A stretch of 64,000 nt of DNA from contig NC_058504.1 of NCBI RefSeq assembly GCF_020382885.2, positions 10,096,519 to 10,160,518 of the forward strand. Reading direction: 5' to 3'. This DNA comes from Scatophagus argus (lineage: Eukaryota; Chordata; Actinopteri; Scatophagidae). Under the pieces are notes generated by a model that saw nothing but the letters and a program-made list of their open reading frames with translations, ran no database searches and had not been told where the DNA came from. Of the stretch, positions 37,199 through 50,400 are shown in pieces (the stretch's first letter is position 1; the number at the start of each line of letters is the position of its first letter). Made by a program: the position numbers and the translations under genes.

Positions 37199-38978
37199 TC
37201 ATGCATGGGCACTCTGCTCCATAGGGCAGATCTCTGGCATACTCTTGCTCCTTCCCTTCCTCGCCCTGGACTTGATTGCTTCCTCCTCCACTTCTCCATC
37301 CTCCTCGTCAGACCAATCGACCTCCTGCTGCAGATTACTCTTTGAACCTCTCAGGCCACTGCCCTTGAAGAACTGGCCAGTGCGAAATTTGGTGCGGAAA
37401 GTGTCGAAAGAAAGGCTCTTGCTGCGCTGCTGCTTCTCAAAGATGGTATTGTGCATTTCTTCATTTCCATTCAGCTCTTCCACACAGTTGTGCAACACAG
37501 AGCGAAACAGTCTGGGAACTTCATGAACCTCAGGCTCCATCTGTGACACCAACTTCCGGAACCTGCCATTGGAGGATAAGAGTGATTATTAGGAACAGTC
37601 CGCTCTAAAATAACTAACAGCCAGGACAAGACCAAACAAAACAGAAACAAGGTCAGACAAGCCAAAAAGAGGGCAGATACAGTCAGAAGTAGCCGTAAGA
37701 GTGAAGGTGTCGCCACCACCAAGTGGGTGGTGCAGCTTTAATAAAGGGGCCCAGAATGCCTGGCTACACCCCTGGTAGGATACTAAAGTGTACTGTAAGA
37801 TGCATAATATCAAAGTATCAAGGGTTATTGATTGTTGTAGCCGTTGTGGCCAATTCATGCTACACACACACACACATAGAACAATATGTACAGTGTCTTA
37901 TATATGTATAAATCTATACACATGTTCTGTATAATCAGAAAGCATGTACAGTATGTGCAATGTCAGTATAAAATTCCATGTAATTTATTTATTGTGGAGT
38001 GTGGAAGATGAAGCGAGGAGTCCCACAGCTTGAGGAAAGAAGATGCTCTGTGCTCTGGTGGTGCAGCAATGGATACTTCTGTATTGCTTGCCAGACGGCA
38101 GGGTGTCAAGGTTATAGCAGGGCTGGGTTTGTACATAACAATGTTGTTGAGCAGTAGAAAATTAATCAAGTAACTGTCAGAAAATGACCCCCCCCCAAAA
38201 AAAAATAAAAATAAATAAAAATAAAAATAATTAAAAAAAAACCCTACATATATTTTACATTGATCAGCTAATTCACAGACTAATCCTTTGAGCCTTACAC
38301 TTCTGTAGTGCAAAAGTAGGTTATAGTTAAGGGTGTTAAAGGGATTAGATTGAAACCCTGCAGCTATCTCTTCTGTTTCTTCTTCATATTCTGTATTCTT
38401 GCCTGTATGTGATGCTCGTTGTCCCTTATTGTCTTAGTCTATTTCAGCTTGTCTCTCTACCCTTCTTTATAATGTTATCTCTGCCTCTGTAGCTCTCCAT
38501 CTCTTATTTCTTAACATCTTTCTGATTTTCGTCTGGCTTTACTTCCCACTCCCTGCTCATACTTTTTTCAGTTTCAGTAACAGTTCTAGCTTTCTCTATC
38601 CGCCAGTTTGTATCTGCAACATGTGTATCTCCATGTCCTCTTGTCTTTTCTTTTTTGCTGCCTTGCTCACCTGACAATCAAGGGGCCACATTGTGCAGGA
38701 GGGATCTTGGCACAGAGGTCCTGCAGTTCCAGCAAGTCGTTGGGTGTCAGTTCATACGGCTGTGGCGTCGGGTTGTTGGCCAGCCAGCTGTAATCAGCTG
38801 TGGAAGAGGAGCTGCGACGGCGGCGCCTACCCTCAGTCGCTCGCTCCAAACGTATGCGTTCAGTGCGCTTCACCATCGCCCCCAGCTCCAACATCAGAGT
38901 ATTGGTAACCAATTCCTCGGTGCTGCGTTGACCGGGCACTTTAGGCTCAAGGGAGAAAACAGCAGACCAAGGAAACAT
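37199..38978 (-). CDS. rd3: RD3, regulator of photoreceptor guanylate cyclase
   Basis: Two minus-strand coding exons in consistent phase: 38978-38671 and 37562-37199 (TGA), giving 223 aa; human RD3 has 195. Similarity to RD3 is clear: TNTLMLELGAMVKRTER, DYSWLANNP, LCAKIPPAQCGP and, across the splice site, RFRKLVSQMEPEVHEV followed by LFRSVL. The C-terminus ends near RSKSMPEICP, matching the RSWSMPEF tail of mammalian RD3 rather than RD3L. RD3 binds retinal guanylate cyclases in the ER, inhibits them and allows their transport to outer segments; human mutations cause Leber congenital amaurosis 12. An extra acidic stretch (about DWSDEEDGEVEEE) and an Arg-run (RRRRRSSSS) are additions. The start ATG directly follows a TTTCTCAG acceptor, so a non-coding 5' exon lies upstream. 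Confidence 0.9.
37563..38670 (-). other. rd3 intron
   Basis: 1.1 kb intron with minus-strand donor GTGAGC and acceptor TGGCAG. It contains an A-rich tract at 38190-38240 and a short CA run near 37862, and no exon. Confidence 0.75.
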
Positions 38979-41930
38979 CTGAGAAAGAGGGACAAAACTG
39001 GTGGAGAGTTATGTCATTTTTGAATGAAGAAAAAGAGAAACAATATCCTGAATAACTGGATACGGCATCCATGCACCTACTTTTAAGCAAGCTGATATTT
39101 GGGATTGTAGTTTAGAATGAAATGGGAGAATATAAGTCATAGAAACCTCAGCGGTCAATCTGTAGAAGATCAATTTTACATATTGGATGGATGCAAATGA
39201 TACCAGAAAGAGCATTTAGAGAACTCAAGCTTTCACACTCAGACAGAAACTTCTATACTCTAATACTATAACCTGCATGCCATATCAGTCTTATCAGTAT
39301 GAAGTCTGTTAAAGTGAGAAATGACTCAATACATACAGTAGTGTACATGTGATTGGCAAACAACGCATTTGGCTGATCAATACAAACTGTATTTTCTCAA
39401 GAAGACACTATTCTCTTGCTCTAACTGCTATCAAAGAATCTGTTTAATTATTGTCTTACCTTCATAAACCTGGATTTACAAAGCTGTAGTGTGTCCTCTT
39501 CCTGAAAGAAATCCACCTGTTGACTGGTAAAGCCCCTGTTAGCAGCAGGCCTCCATGGACATTCAAAAAGGATGAAACGTCTCTGACTTTAACTGGGGGC
39601 ACACCACTATCTGACTGCCTCGCTACCTTTGATGGACCCGGGCAGACAGTGCATGTGCTTTTGTGAGGAGTCTGTAGAGTGTGGTGTGTGTTTGGGATTG
39701 GGAATAAATGTAATCCTGTATTAATAAAGAGCGAGTGACAAGATGAGCTTACCCCACATGAGTGTGCACCTGGGCAAGGTGTGTGTGTGTGACTGACAGA
39801 ATTCAGGTGTAGGGTTTACATAATGGCATGGGTCTGTTGGCTAATTAATGTCCATTGCATTTTATTTCAGCCACTGTTTAATGAATGAGTTTAATTTAGG
39901 TTTTATGCTGCAGTTAAAACTGGAACGATGATCTCAGCTCATATACATAAGCAGCCTGGACTTAGTACTCAAGAGTATTTTAAATCACTGATAGAGGTGT
40001 TGCTGGACAGTCAGATTTTAACCAGCACACACACTATTAGGATACCGCAATGACATCCAGCACACCCTTTGAAAATAACATAACAAAGTATATGTCTGAA
40101 AATGGTCTACTTCAGAGACAATAATCCTTCAGGCACAATTGTAGTTGCCAGACTGTTAAGGGTAAAGCATTCCTCTAAGATTACATAACTAACCGTACAC
40201 TCTTTTGCCACACTTGTAAACTCTCAGGTGTTAGCAGTCTGTCTCTCTAGCTGTTATTGTACGGTATTGATGTGAGGTAACTGCAGGCTAGTTTCTGGGT
40301 TTCCGCACAACTCAGCACTGAGCCACCAAATCCCAGATTACATTCAAATCCAGAGCCTACCTGGAAGAATGAGTGATTGTAATGACTATTATAATCTAAT
40401 TACAGTAGCCTGCAGTGGATGCTGTTGCTGCTGTAATTAAACAGGAATTGTTGCGTATTACTTCATGTATGTATGTATGACCATATTTTAAACACTACTT
40501 TCACAATGATCCTGTTCATGCTTGCTGTACCATAGCAGAATAAAGAAAACCTTTTCATCAGTAAAGCTCTTAAACTGAAACTATACATAATTTGTTGCAC
40601 AGCCTTATGTGGAATAGCTGTTTACATCTTTTATCAGAGAAACTTAGCTCCACAAATACGCTAAGACTGTCTTTTTCTTTTTTAAACAGTTTTATCCATT
40701 AGCGACATTTCACTATAATAAAGCTGACCTTCTCAAAACTGAGCTTACTGAAGTAGCCAGAGTAAATGTGTAGATGGATGAAGCTTTAAAATGAAATGCC
40801 ATTCATTTTTTCAATTCAATTTTTTGTTCATTTTGTAAGTTTTTTTTTTTTTTAAGGAATTAACACTCAGGCAAATGTTCCAATTTCAAAAAGCCTGTCT
40901 GAGAGACTGACAGACTTCCGTTTTGTTTTCATGAGACACTAGTAGTCTTTTCTGAGTTTGTGTCGTGTCAAGACAAACTTTAGATGTGGCTTCATCAAAC
41001 AGAAATGCTTTGAATTTCTCTCTGCAGTGTCAAACAGTCCAATGGGTCACCAAGATACATCACTGATAGTCTTACGGTTGGTTAAAGTTGATTAATAACT
41101 ACAAATGTGATTTTTTTTAAGAATTGGTTTATAACATTAGGTTATGCTTTAGTACGATTCTTATATGGCATCTTTAAAATCATACACCGCATGCCTATTT
41201 CATTATCACTTGACAGCTTTAATAAACATAAAGCTGTTTGGGAAAAAAGGTTTGGTAGAGGCAGCCAGAACTTGTTTAAGACCCTGTAAACCCTGTACGG
41301 CATCATCCACTCAGAATCTGTTTGATAACAATGAAGATATGTTAACCCGACATCCAATCAGAACTTAATTTGTCTTAATAAATGCAAATCTATTTTTTTG
41401 TGTGTGAAATGTGTCTAAAATTGTAGACTGGTAGTTGAAAACAACTGTTGCTGGAAACATGAATAGATCAAGCAGTTTTGGGGCCCCAGGACAAAAAAAT
41501 AGCTGCTGAGCCTCAAACAAGCCCCCTTTTCCTTCCTTTCTTTGTACATAACTGTGCCCAGTATCCTTATGCCAAACCAGCTGAACGGGCTCCATGTTTA
41601 CTGTGTGGTAATTCAATTAAACACAATGTAATTCAAGAACATGCAACCTGATTTTCACTCTGTGAACTTTAGTTTGCCTAGGGGACTTGCAAGCTCTGTC
41701 ATGTTGGTTTTCTTATAAAAACCTCTCTTCTGCTTTTATATCTGTCAAATATAATATTATATCCAAACTTCAGTTTACAGACAACATGGCTCTGTTTTGT
41801 GATTGTGTAGTTATATATCGTTAAATAAAAGCACGTTTCGATGGAAGTGGTCGGCGGTCAGGTAGTTTGCCCACATGTTTGACTGATACTAAGGCTGTCG
41901 TATTTTGGATGAAGTCATGTCGCTAGGGGT
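38979..41930. other. Upstream region of rd3 and spacer to cenpf
   Basis: 3 kb AT-rich sequence between two divergent genes. It must hold the non-coding rd3 first exon and promoter, which I could not place. No coding exon was recognised. Confidence 0.55.
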
Positions 41931-42238
41931 CATCAGAGGTTCACGCCGCCTCGAGGATCTTTCCCAAAACATTCCCCTGCTACGTCACTAACCCCGGCTC
42001 CGCCTCGTGCCACAGCGACTCTGTTTCTGATTGCTTGTCAGCTGCACGAGACGCGCGGCATGTAAGATACGAAATCTGTCAGTTAAAGTTAAGTCGGTTG
42101 CTTCGCTTCTGTTAAAAGTATCCGTCATATGGTGTCCAACTGGGGGCGATTGTTACTTTTGTGGTATCAGAGCACCGTCGCAGCTCTGTGAGAGCCTTCC
42201 TGCCGGCTGGCGCCCTTTGTAACTCTCCAAAGTGAATG
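41930..42238 (+). promoter_or_regulatory. cenpf promoter and non-coding first exon
   Basis: A CpG-rich patch stands out from AT-rich flanks, with CTACGTCACT (CRE-like) near 41980. A strong donor GTAAGT at 42239 follows AGTGAATG, and the next coding exon starts at 44460 after GGTAG. The last three bases of this exon are an ATG, making a short upstream frame. Confidence 0.5.
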
Positions 42239-44459
42239 GTAAGTAGCTTTGGTGAAGGGTTAGCTTGTAGCATCATCGCTAGGTTGTCAGTCACTAACCG
42301 TTGATGGAACCAAGCATTAAGCGGTAACAAAAAAAGAGAAAAAACTCAAAATATAAAAAATCTCAAGTGGTCATAGTACGGGTTTGTTTAACTCACTGAA
42401 GGCGATAATGATGGCTGTTAAATTGGCATTGAACTTTTTGTTCTCCGAGAGTTGTCAGTTGTCTCTTGTTCTGTTTGAACCTCGTGATCAGATGTTCGTA
42501 CAGCACAGGCCGGGGTCCAACCTCTGGATGGTCTGCCTCCTTCGTTTACGAACGTTAAATTAAACCTGCTCGATGCTACCACATAACTATTCAGTAAGAA
42601 GAGACGATTAGTTTCTGTCTTCAAACGCCGAAGGCAACAGTACCAGAACTAGTCTGACAAACGAAAATCAAGACTAAGAGACAGAAGAGAGACTAATATG
42701 AGTAATATTTATTTGGCGCATGTTGCTCTCATGTAATAATTGGGCTGCCTCCTTTAATTACGGAGGTGTCAAGTACTCCTACCTTCCTGGCAACAACGTC
42801 AGTGTCTGTTTTCAGGTATCTCTTTGTACAGATATTGAATACATGTCTCCATTTTTTCTTTAAAGATTTTTGGCATTTTGCCTTTCATTTGAGAAGTTAC
42901 AGTGGATAAACCAGGGGAGAGAGCAGGGGCATAAAGGTCACCAGCCATAGGGATGTTCCAAGTGCATAATGAGTCTCACAGTCAGTGAAAACACTTTTGA
43001 CAACAGTGCAAATAAAACCAATAAAACCAGGACTGTATTAATTTGTTCCTGTCAAAGTCAGTTATTTTATATTTTATCAGTGTATAAAAGCATTGTCATT
43101 AAACTACACTAGACCTGAAATGATTTCTTTGTTATATAAAATTATTTGGCTACAGTTTTGATTATCGATTAAGACAGTTATCCAGGAAAAATATAAAGAA
43201 TTCCAAAAATATGAGTATTCAGTTCCTTTCTTTTTGTTGTACTATTGTGAACTGAAAGAAATTCACAGATGTCAGCTTGGGTTCTGTGAAATTGGGATAT
43301 ATATATATATATATTTATTCTGTTTTATTATATAAACTATAAATTGATGAATAATGAAACCATTTTCCAGATTCCTATGTGATTAAAGAAATGAATAGTT
43401 TAAACTAAATGCAGTTTGTTAACCAGCATCTTGTTCTCTTTAATGCATGGGTTGGCTTGTCAACCTAATCACACACAAACTCACTTTGAAGAAGACCTTT
43501 TACAAAAGTGTTGAACAGTCTTGTAACCACTCTAGATGTTATATAAGGTGCATATGTCACAAGTGCACCTGTCAGTTTAGTTGAGTATTACTGTCAGTGT
43601 TCAGGAACAGGTAAACACAGTGACACAACCCGTGAGCAATGACAGAAACTATCTGACTGGAGTTTCAGTGTTAATAGCCTTGAGGCTGGATTGCTTGCCA
43701 AAACTGAGCTCAGAATTAACCTCTGTAGGTTTGGCCTGGCCATTGCTTTCAGGCAGGTTTTTCTTCATTCCAAGACTTTCGCTTTTGTAACTGTGTTCAT
43801 TTGTTGGTATTAACACATACACGTATAAAGTGCCAGCAAAGGCAGTGAAGTAGTAGTAAATTTAGTGCAGTAAAGATGTAATTGTGTGATCTGAGACAAA
43901 AAAGAAAACAAGTATGAGAGAGAAGGGTTTATTTTAAACTTGAAGTGCTCTTGGAACATTGCATACGGCCTGTGTTGGAAAACATTGAGTCACAGCTGCC
44001 CAGCAGTGACAACCAGTGTCTCCATGAGGGATCAAAGCCCTAGCAACATAACATATTCAAGACAGGACACACAGCCAGATGCACAGATGATTGAAACGTG
44101 TTTAGATACATCTGCTATGAAGTGGATACTCTGTCATAACACAAATTGACATAGAATTACCTGCAGCTTATTTAACAGGCCTGTACTTCCTCTGTGTTTC
44201 AGACCGTGTGTGTGTTTTCCTCACTCCAGTTACTGGCTTCAATGACTCCAGGAACTGTCTGATTCTCCATCTGTTGAGCAGGAACAGTACAGGTCAGCTT
44301 GGTGCGTTGTCTCATGCCAAACACAATCAGTAATGTCAAATTCAAAAATCCTTTCAGAATATAAATTAAAGATTCTTTTCTTGAGTGTCTTATAATGCAG
44401 GGAAACTGATAACCCAGAGCAAACTCATATTTGAATATGTGTGTTTCTAACTCTGGTAG
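42239..44459 (+). other. cenpf intron 1
   Basis: 2.2 kb intron, if the inferred first exon is right. It contains a degenerate dispersed repeat with an (AT)n run at about 43110-43380. No exon was recognised. Confidence 0.55.
43110..43380. repeat. Dispersed teleost repeat of the ATTAATCG type (copy 3) with (AT)n
   Basis: GATTATCGATTAAGACAG, GTTCTGTGAAATTGGGA and AACTATAAATTGATGAATAAT fit a diverged copy; a TA run lies at 43300-43313. Confidence 0.5.
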
Positions 44460-44475
44460 GCCCTGGCAGACAGAG

Positions 44476-47400
44476 ATGAGCTGGGCTGAGGAGGACTGGA
44501 CAGTGGGGCTGTCCGGACGGGTCCTGCAAAGGGTGAAGGAGTTGCAGGTCCATCGGGAGCGACTACTCAGAGAGAACAAGCAGAAACAGCTGCAGCTAGA
44601 CAACATCCAAGCTAGCCTTGAAAAACAGACTGTGAAGGTACAAACAGCCATGTTGGTTTATTGGTGATACTGTTTCCAGCAAACATTATTAGTGTGACAA
44701 ATAATTTCTTCTGAGAAACCTGAGGTGGTTTACATCAAGGGTGTGATAGATTTTGAAAAAGAATGGAGAAGTTGTATTTATAAAGAACAATGCCATTTGG
44801 TCAGGATACTGAAGGAGTTGGTTGTTGGGCTTAAATACTCAGTGAAGACACAATATTACTTATGGATGATGGTGTATTTGTCATTTCAAAATTTACATTT
44901 AAACAAATAGTCTTATTAAGCTGTGTACTTTTAAAGTCCATTTGGCTGAGTCTAATAAACAGTTGCACAGGACTGAGTGTGCCCTATATCAGTGTCTTCA
45001 TGTGTGGTGTGATCCACAGTTTTTTTTCTCTCTTTTCAACAAATGCATGAACATTAAGCACTAACCTTTATGGCAGCACAATTGAAAGAGGCAAACATTT
45101 CTAAATATTGTGTTGTGTAAATATTTAACATGTATTCTGCTTTACATTAGCATAGTTAATCTCCCAGAATTTGTTATTTTCCATTTTTGTGATCCTAAAA
45201 CATGTACGTTTCCGTCTCCTCTTCTCCTCCCCTTGGCTGCTTAGTATGAGGAGGTGCGTGGTGAGCTCCAGTCTGTGCAGAGAGAGCTCCAAAGGGTTCA
45301 AGATGAGGCCAAGGCAGCAGTGACCAGCAGGGAACGCCTGACCCAGGAGCTTCAGACCAAGCAGGCCCAAGTGTGCTCTTTCGAGGGCCAGCTGGATGCT
45401 GCTCGCACCCTCAACAATAAACTCACCCAGGAAGTTAAAAGGTTAGGACCGGTGGATATCATCTGAGAAAATTAGCTTCTTTGTCACTTACTCTGTTTTT
45501 AATGTGACTTGTGTGTTTTGTTTTGTTTTGAATACAGAGGTAGTTGTAAACGAGGCAATATAATAAGATAAAAATAATAATAAACCTGAAAGAGGGAAAT
45601 TGATTATGTCACTTGATTGATGATGTCCACTATTAAATCAGGTATGTATTTTAGGGGGAAGGAAACGATCAAATCAGCTTTGCTTTTCCTGTATATAGGT
45701 TTAATTGATTTTAGGATGGCATGAAGCAGTAGTCAATAATGTATGGTAAATGGAACCATGTTTAAAGACACATTTCTTGTTCCTGGACTTCTTGTTCTTC
45801 CTTGCCCACACTGAACATTTTGCCTTTGTTTCGTCCCCATCTCACTGGAAGGCTGGAGGCAGAGCTGGAGAAGCTGCAGAACAGCAGCAGGTCAGCAGAC
45901 ACCACCCTGTTTTCCACACCCTGCTGGAATACAGCCTCGCCCTGGGAACACAACGGTACAGTACTGTAACTTTATGGCTCCTTTGTTTATTCTCTGGTTT
46001 CCTCTTTATCTTTTCATTAATGCACTGAATAGGCTGGAAAATTAAATGGAAAAATGCGAGGTCCCAAATCAGCAGGGAGGTTATAAATAAACTCCCTGAG
46101 CTCCTGCCCTCTCTCAAGCCTTTGCTTTCTAGGGACTGTTGTATGTCTTTCCTCTCTTGTCAGTAAGACAGTTGTATTCTTCACTGGTGTTCTGTTTAGA
46201 TATGGTGATTGATTTAAGGTACTAAGACCAACCAAATGCTGTGTTTTTGCCCTACAGGAAGCAGAAAGGAGGAGAGGCCAGGACATAGAGATGAAGGACA
46301 GAGCCGGACACTTAACATCCGAGTAAGTGTCGGTTTGTTTCTATGCTGAGTTATGCGCAGACTACTTGAAGACCACTGTGTTTTAGTTTAAAGTAGCTGT
46401 CGCAGAATTTCCTCACTTCACGTCAGTTAAGCAGAACTTTTCTTCTTTCTTTTCTTCTTTCTTCCACGAATTATGTAACAATAGTGCTGTTGTCAGAGAG
46501 CCAAGTCCAAAGATATGACATGATATTTGTGATTTTCTTGTTGTCAAAAAATCCAATGAAAAGACCAAAACTGCCAATCTGTTTGTCCGTCTCCTAATAC
46601 TTTGACTTCCCCAGCCTGTCTGTGGCTCTCAGCCCACAGCCCATTGGTTTCTACTGAGGACATGAATCTTTAAAAAGGTCACAAATAATACTTTGATTTT
46701 TGAAAAAGGCTCTGTAGTTTCCTATAACAGATGGGCCATGTGGCTTTTAAACTTGTTATTTAAGCACAACAAACTATGCTAAACTACTATGCTAAATAAA
46801 CCCAAGTGCCCATGTTCTGAATAGGGATGGACATAAGTGGAGGTCAACATATAGGGTACTCACAATTTTATATTTCATTATGATAGTAAATTTACAGTCA
46901 TATATTAAGGCATTACATTTATCACCATTTATCAGTCGGACATCATTCTGTCTAATGTAACAGAAATGACTTAAAATGCCCATTGCTCGTTCTGAACTAG
47001 TCTGACTATTTCCAGCTGCAGATTTGGTGAGCTAGTGAGCGTTTAGGTGGCAGAACTGTGTTTGTGGGTTCGACTTAAAATCAACTGCAGTGTCAGCGTT
47101 CACCTTTACTCTTCACACATAATCTATGACTTTTCCTTCAGCTTCAACACACTTTTTATGTTCAGAATGTGTTGTCATAGTCACAAAGTGAGGCTGTATA
47201 ATGTCAAATTTTACTTGGTATCATGAATACAAAGCAATAAGCCATTCTTCAGTAAAATGGTCTTTAGGTTAAACTGTAAGAAACGGAACCATAGAGTCCT
47301 GTTGTTTGTTAATTTTCTGAAATGTTCTTTCTACTACTTTGTCATCCTGACATCCTGATTGTCTCTTTATCTGATCCCTCTCTCTCCCCTTCAGCAGCGA

Positions 47401-50400
47401 CTTCAGTTCTCTGACGTGGCCAATACCTCGTTACCACGACAGCAACACAAAAACACACCCCACCGCCATCCGTCCGACCAATCGGATTCCTTCTCCACTC
47501 CCTTGGCTGCGTTTCCATGGGAACGGGATGACTCGAGGCCAGCTTCCAGGAGACGGTCCCCGCCCTCTCCCCAGACACCCTGCACTGATGCCATCAGTCA
47601 AGTCCAATCAGCGCAGGGGATTAGTGGGAAGGAGAAGGACAACAGGACAGAGATGGACTGTGAGTAGGGATGTCAAATGTCACCTTGGTGATATGGGACA
47701 ACTGGGTGTTGCCCATTTGTAGTTTGAGAGTATACACACACACACACACACACACAGCTCAGTCTGGTAGACTGGCTCCTAAAGCAGGATTGTTTAAGTT
47801 AACCAGATAACTGTAAGACTGGGATGCAGCATGTAATGAAATAATTAAGTGTTGTCTTTTAATCCATACTGTTATTCTTTTAAATGGCTAATAAGTACTA
47901 CTTTGTGAGGCAAGCCACTGATTATATCATTTTAGCCTTTAATTCTGGGTGTTTATCGGAGCTGTGATACATGCTTTCACAGACATCAATAAAAACGGTG
48001 TCTTTATAAAGAGGTTTTCAGATGTTGATAACAAATCTCACATTGTTGACCAACTTAGTGTCAATAGGAAGGCATTTCCAGAGCCTGCAGGTCACAGCTG
48101 CAAAAGCTCAGTCACAGCTGCTGTGAGAGTTGGCCAGCAAACTCTAGTCAGAATAATAAGACTTGAGCATTGCTTATCATCCAGACTATGATTTCATAAG
48201 GCCATAAATAATTAGACTGCTGTTATTTTGTATATTTCTTATTGTCTTTTGTCAACAAATCCTGTGAAGAAATCAAAGCCGGCTATATGTTAGTTATAAA
48301 TATAAAAAACTTAGACTCCCCTACTCTGTCTGTGGGTGTCAACCCAAGGCTATTGATCACCAATGAAAACTGAAATCTTTAAAAGATAGAATAGATTAAA
48401 AAAAAGTGTATTTTATAGCCATCATTTACCCTTTGAAAAGAAATTATTTCCATGTTTAGCCCAGGAGTACTGTTGCCTCATAGCAAGAGGGTTCTGGGTT
48501 TGAGTCTGGGTCTGGGCCCCTCTGCGCGGACTTAGCAAGTTCTCCCTGAGTCTGCATGAGTTTTCTCTGGGTACACCGGCTTCCTCCCACAATCTCAAAA
48601 ACATGCACATTAGGTTCATTGGCTACTCTACATTACCCCTAGGTGTGAGTGTTTGATTGTGTGTGTGGTTGTTTGTCTTTGTGTGTGTTGGCCCTGTGAC
48701 TGACTGGCGACCAGTCCAGGATGTAGCCCAACTCTCACCTGTTGTCGGCTGGGATATGCTCCTATTAGTCTGTGATCCTGGCAGATAAAGCATTATAGAA
48801 AATGGGTGGTTTAAAATCAGGAATGTTTCAGTTTAGGTTTAGTTTTGATTGATTGTAGTTGTTATTGTGATCTTAGACTGAGCAGTTAGAACAAATGATG
48901 AAATGTTGTCTGTTGGTTTAGTGTTTAGCTCTGATGGGAGTATCCAGTGAAGCAGTGAGATCATTCTGAAGTCCATGTACTCTGTGTTACCTTGACAACA
49001 CTTGTTACTTAAGAGGTTGTGTTGAAATCACTGTCTCAGTGATGAGACTCCTCTGACTGCTCCCGCAACTCTTTCGCAGTGTAGAGGGGCACTTACTACA
49101 CTTTGTAACTGGGATATAACACTCCTCTTTCTCTTAGCTCCATTGTGTGTCTCTGTGTGTGTGTGTGTGTGGAAGGCGACAGTTGTGAAACAATAAATGC
49201 CTCTTTTAATTGCTGGAACACAGAGGCAGAGCGGCAGTGCAGGATTTACATTACAACATATGTGCTTTGATAACTTTTTGCCGCTGTGTTTTTATCATGC
49301 TCCTCTCCACTGTAATCTTATAAGTCACAGATGTATATGTTGCAGGATTACAATCCATTATACATTGAAAAACAGTAGACATATATATATGTGTGTGTGT
49401 GTATGTGTATACATGTTATAATAGATGCAACAACACTTGTTATTAATAGTAGATGGTTGTATTTTCTGTTTAGTCAATATCATGGCAATATTAATAGTTA
49501 TTGTAGATACTTTGCTGTGTAGCCACTCTTTGCTTAAAAATTGTTGTAGAATTAAAGCAACAGAAAACACATTCAGAAGAACATATTGAACAGACAGTAA
49601 ATTGATTTTTATCTCTCACATGTTTGACCACCACAGGCAGCAGCTGTGGTTGTCAGCAAACCCGTCTGTATGGACTGACCTGATTTGCAAAAACCCCAAC
49701 TGTGTGTTGCTGCTGTTGGTGGTCAGTTGTAAGAAATCAAGATTTTCTTGCAGCTGATGTTTTAGACCTGGTTTTATGTCTTATGGCTTATTAACAGTTT
49801 GTGTCCTCATGTCTGGTCCGTCCACCAGTATCTTTATCAGCATTGCAGAGTCGTGTGTCTGCTCTGGAGGAAGAGTTGTCTGTGAAGGCTGGGACATTGA
49901 AGTCTATTCAGAACGAAATGATGCAAAGCAAGAAGGAGCTCGCCACCAAAGAACTCAGTATTCAAAGAGCCCGCGATGAGCTCAGCCTGGCACACACACG
50001 CATGGCCCAGGAGAGTGAACGGGTAAAAACTCACACTACTACTTCTAATGCAACTGGTGGTACTACTCTTACTATCAATGAATACCAGTGCAAATCCTCT
50101 ATATTCCCATAAGCCCTGTTGTTTTTCTCAAAAAATGGGTGTTGCCTCATTTGTCAAAACATTTGTGTTTGACCGCCATGAAAATGGCAAACATGTTTGG
50201 AATATTTAACTGAAATCACAGTCTGTTATTATCAGGAACTTTGACATTAACTGGAAGAATTGTGCCCCCTTGTTTTGTTAGGCGGTGTACAACAAGCCAG
50301 CCGATACTTTGTGAAATCTAAACTTTGGGCAGACAATACACAATACAGAGGAGACTGGGAGGGGCTGCCAATTCCCTCATTATTATCTTGTTTGTTAAGA

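Noticed and set aside
36915-37526. 203-codon plus-strand open frame, Ser/Pro/Phe-rich
   Set aside because: Antisense to rd3 exon 2 and its 3' flank; the conserved protein is on the minus strand.
44638-45244. Possible extra cenpf exon with open frame 44725-44910
   Set aside because: No suitable acceptor/donor pair, and flanking exons already join in frame with the human protein.
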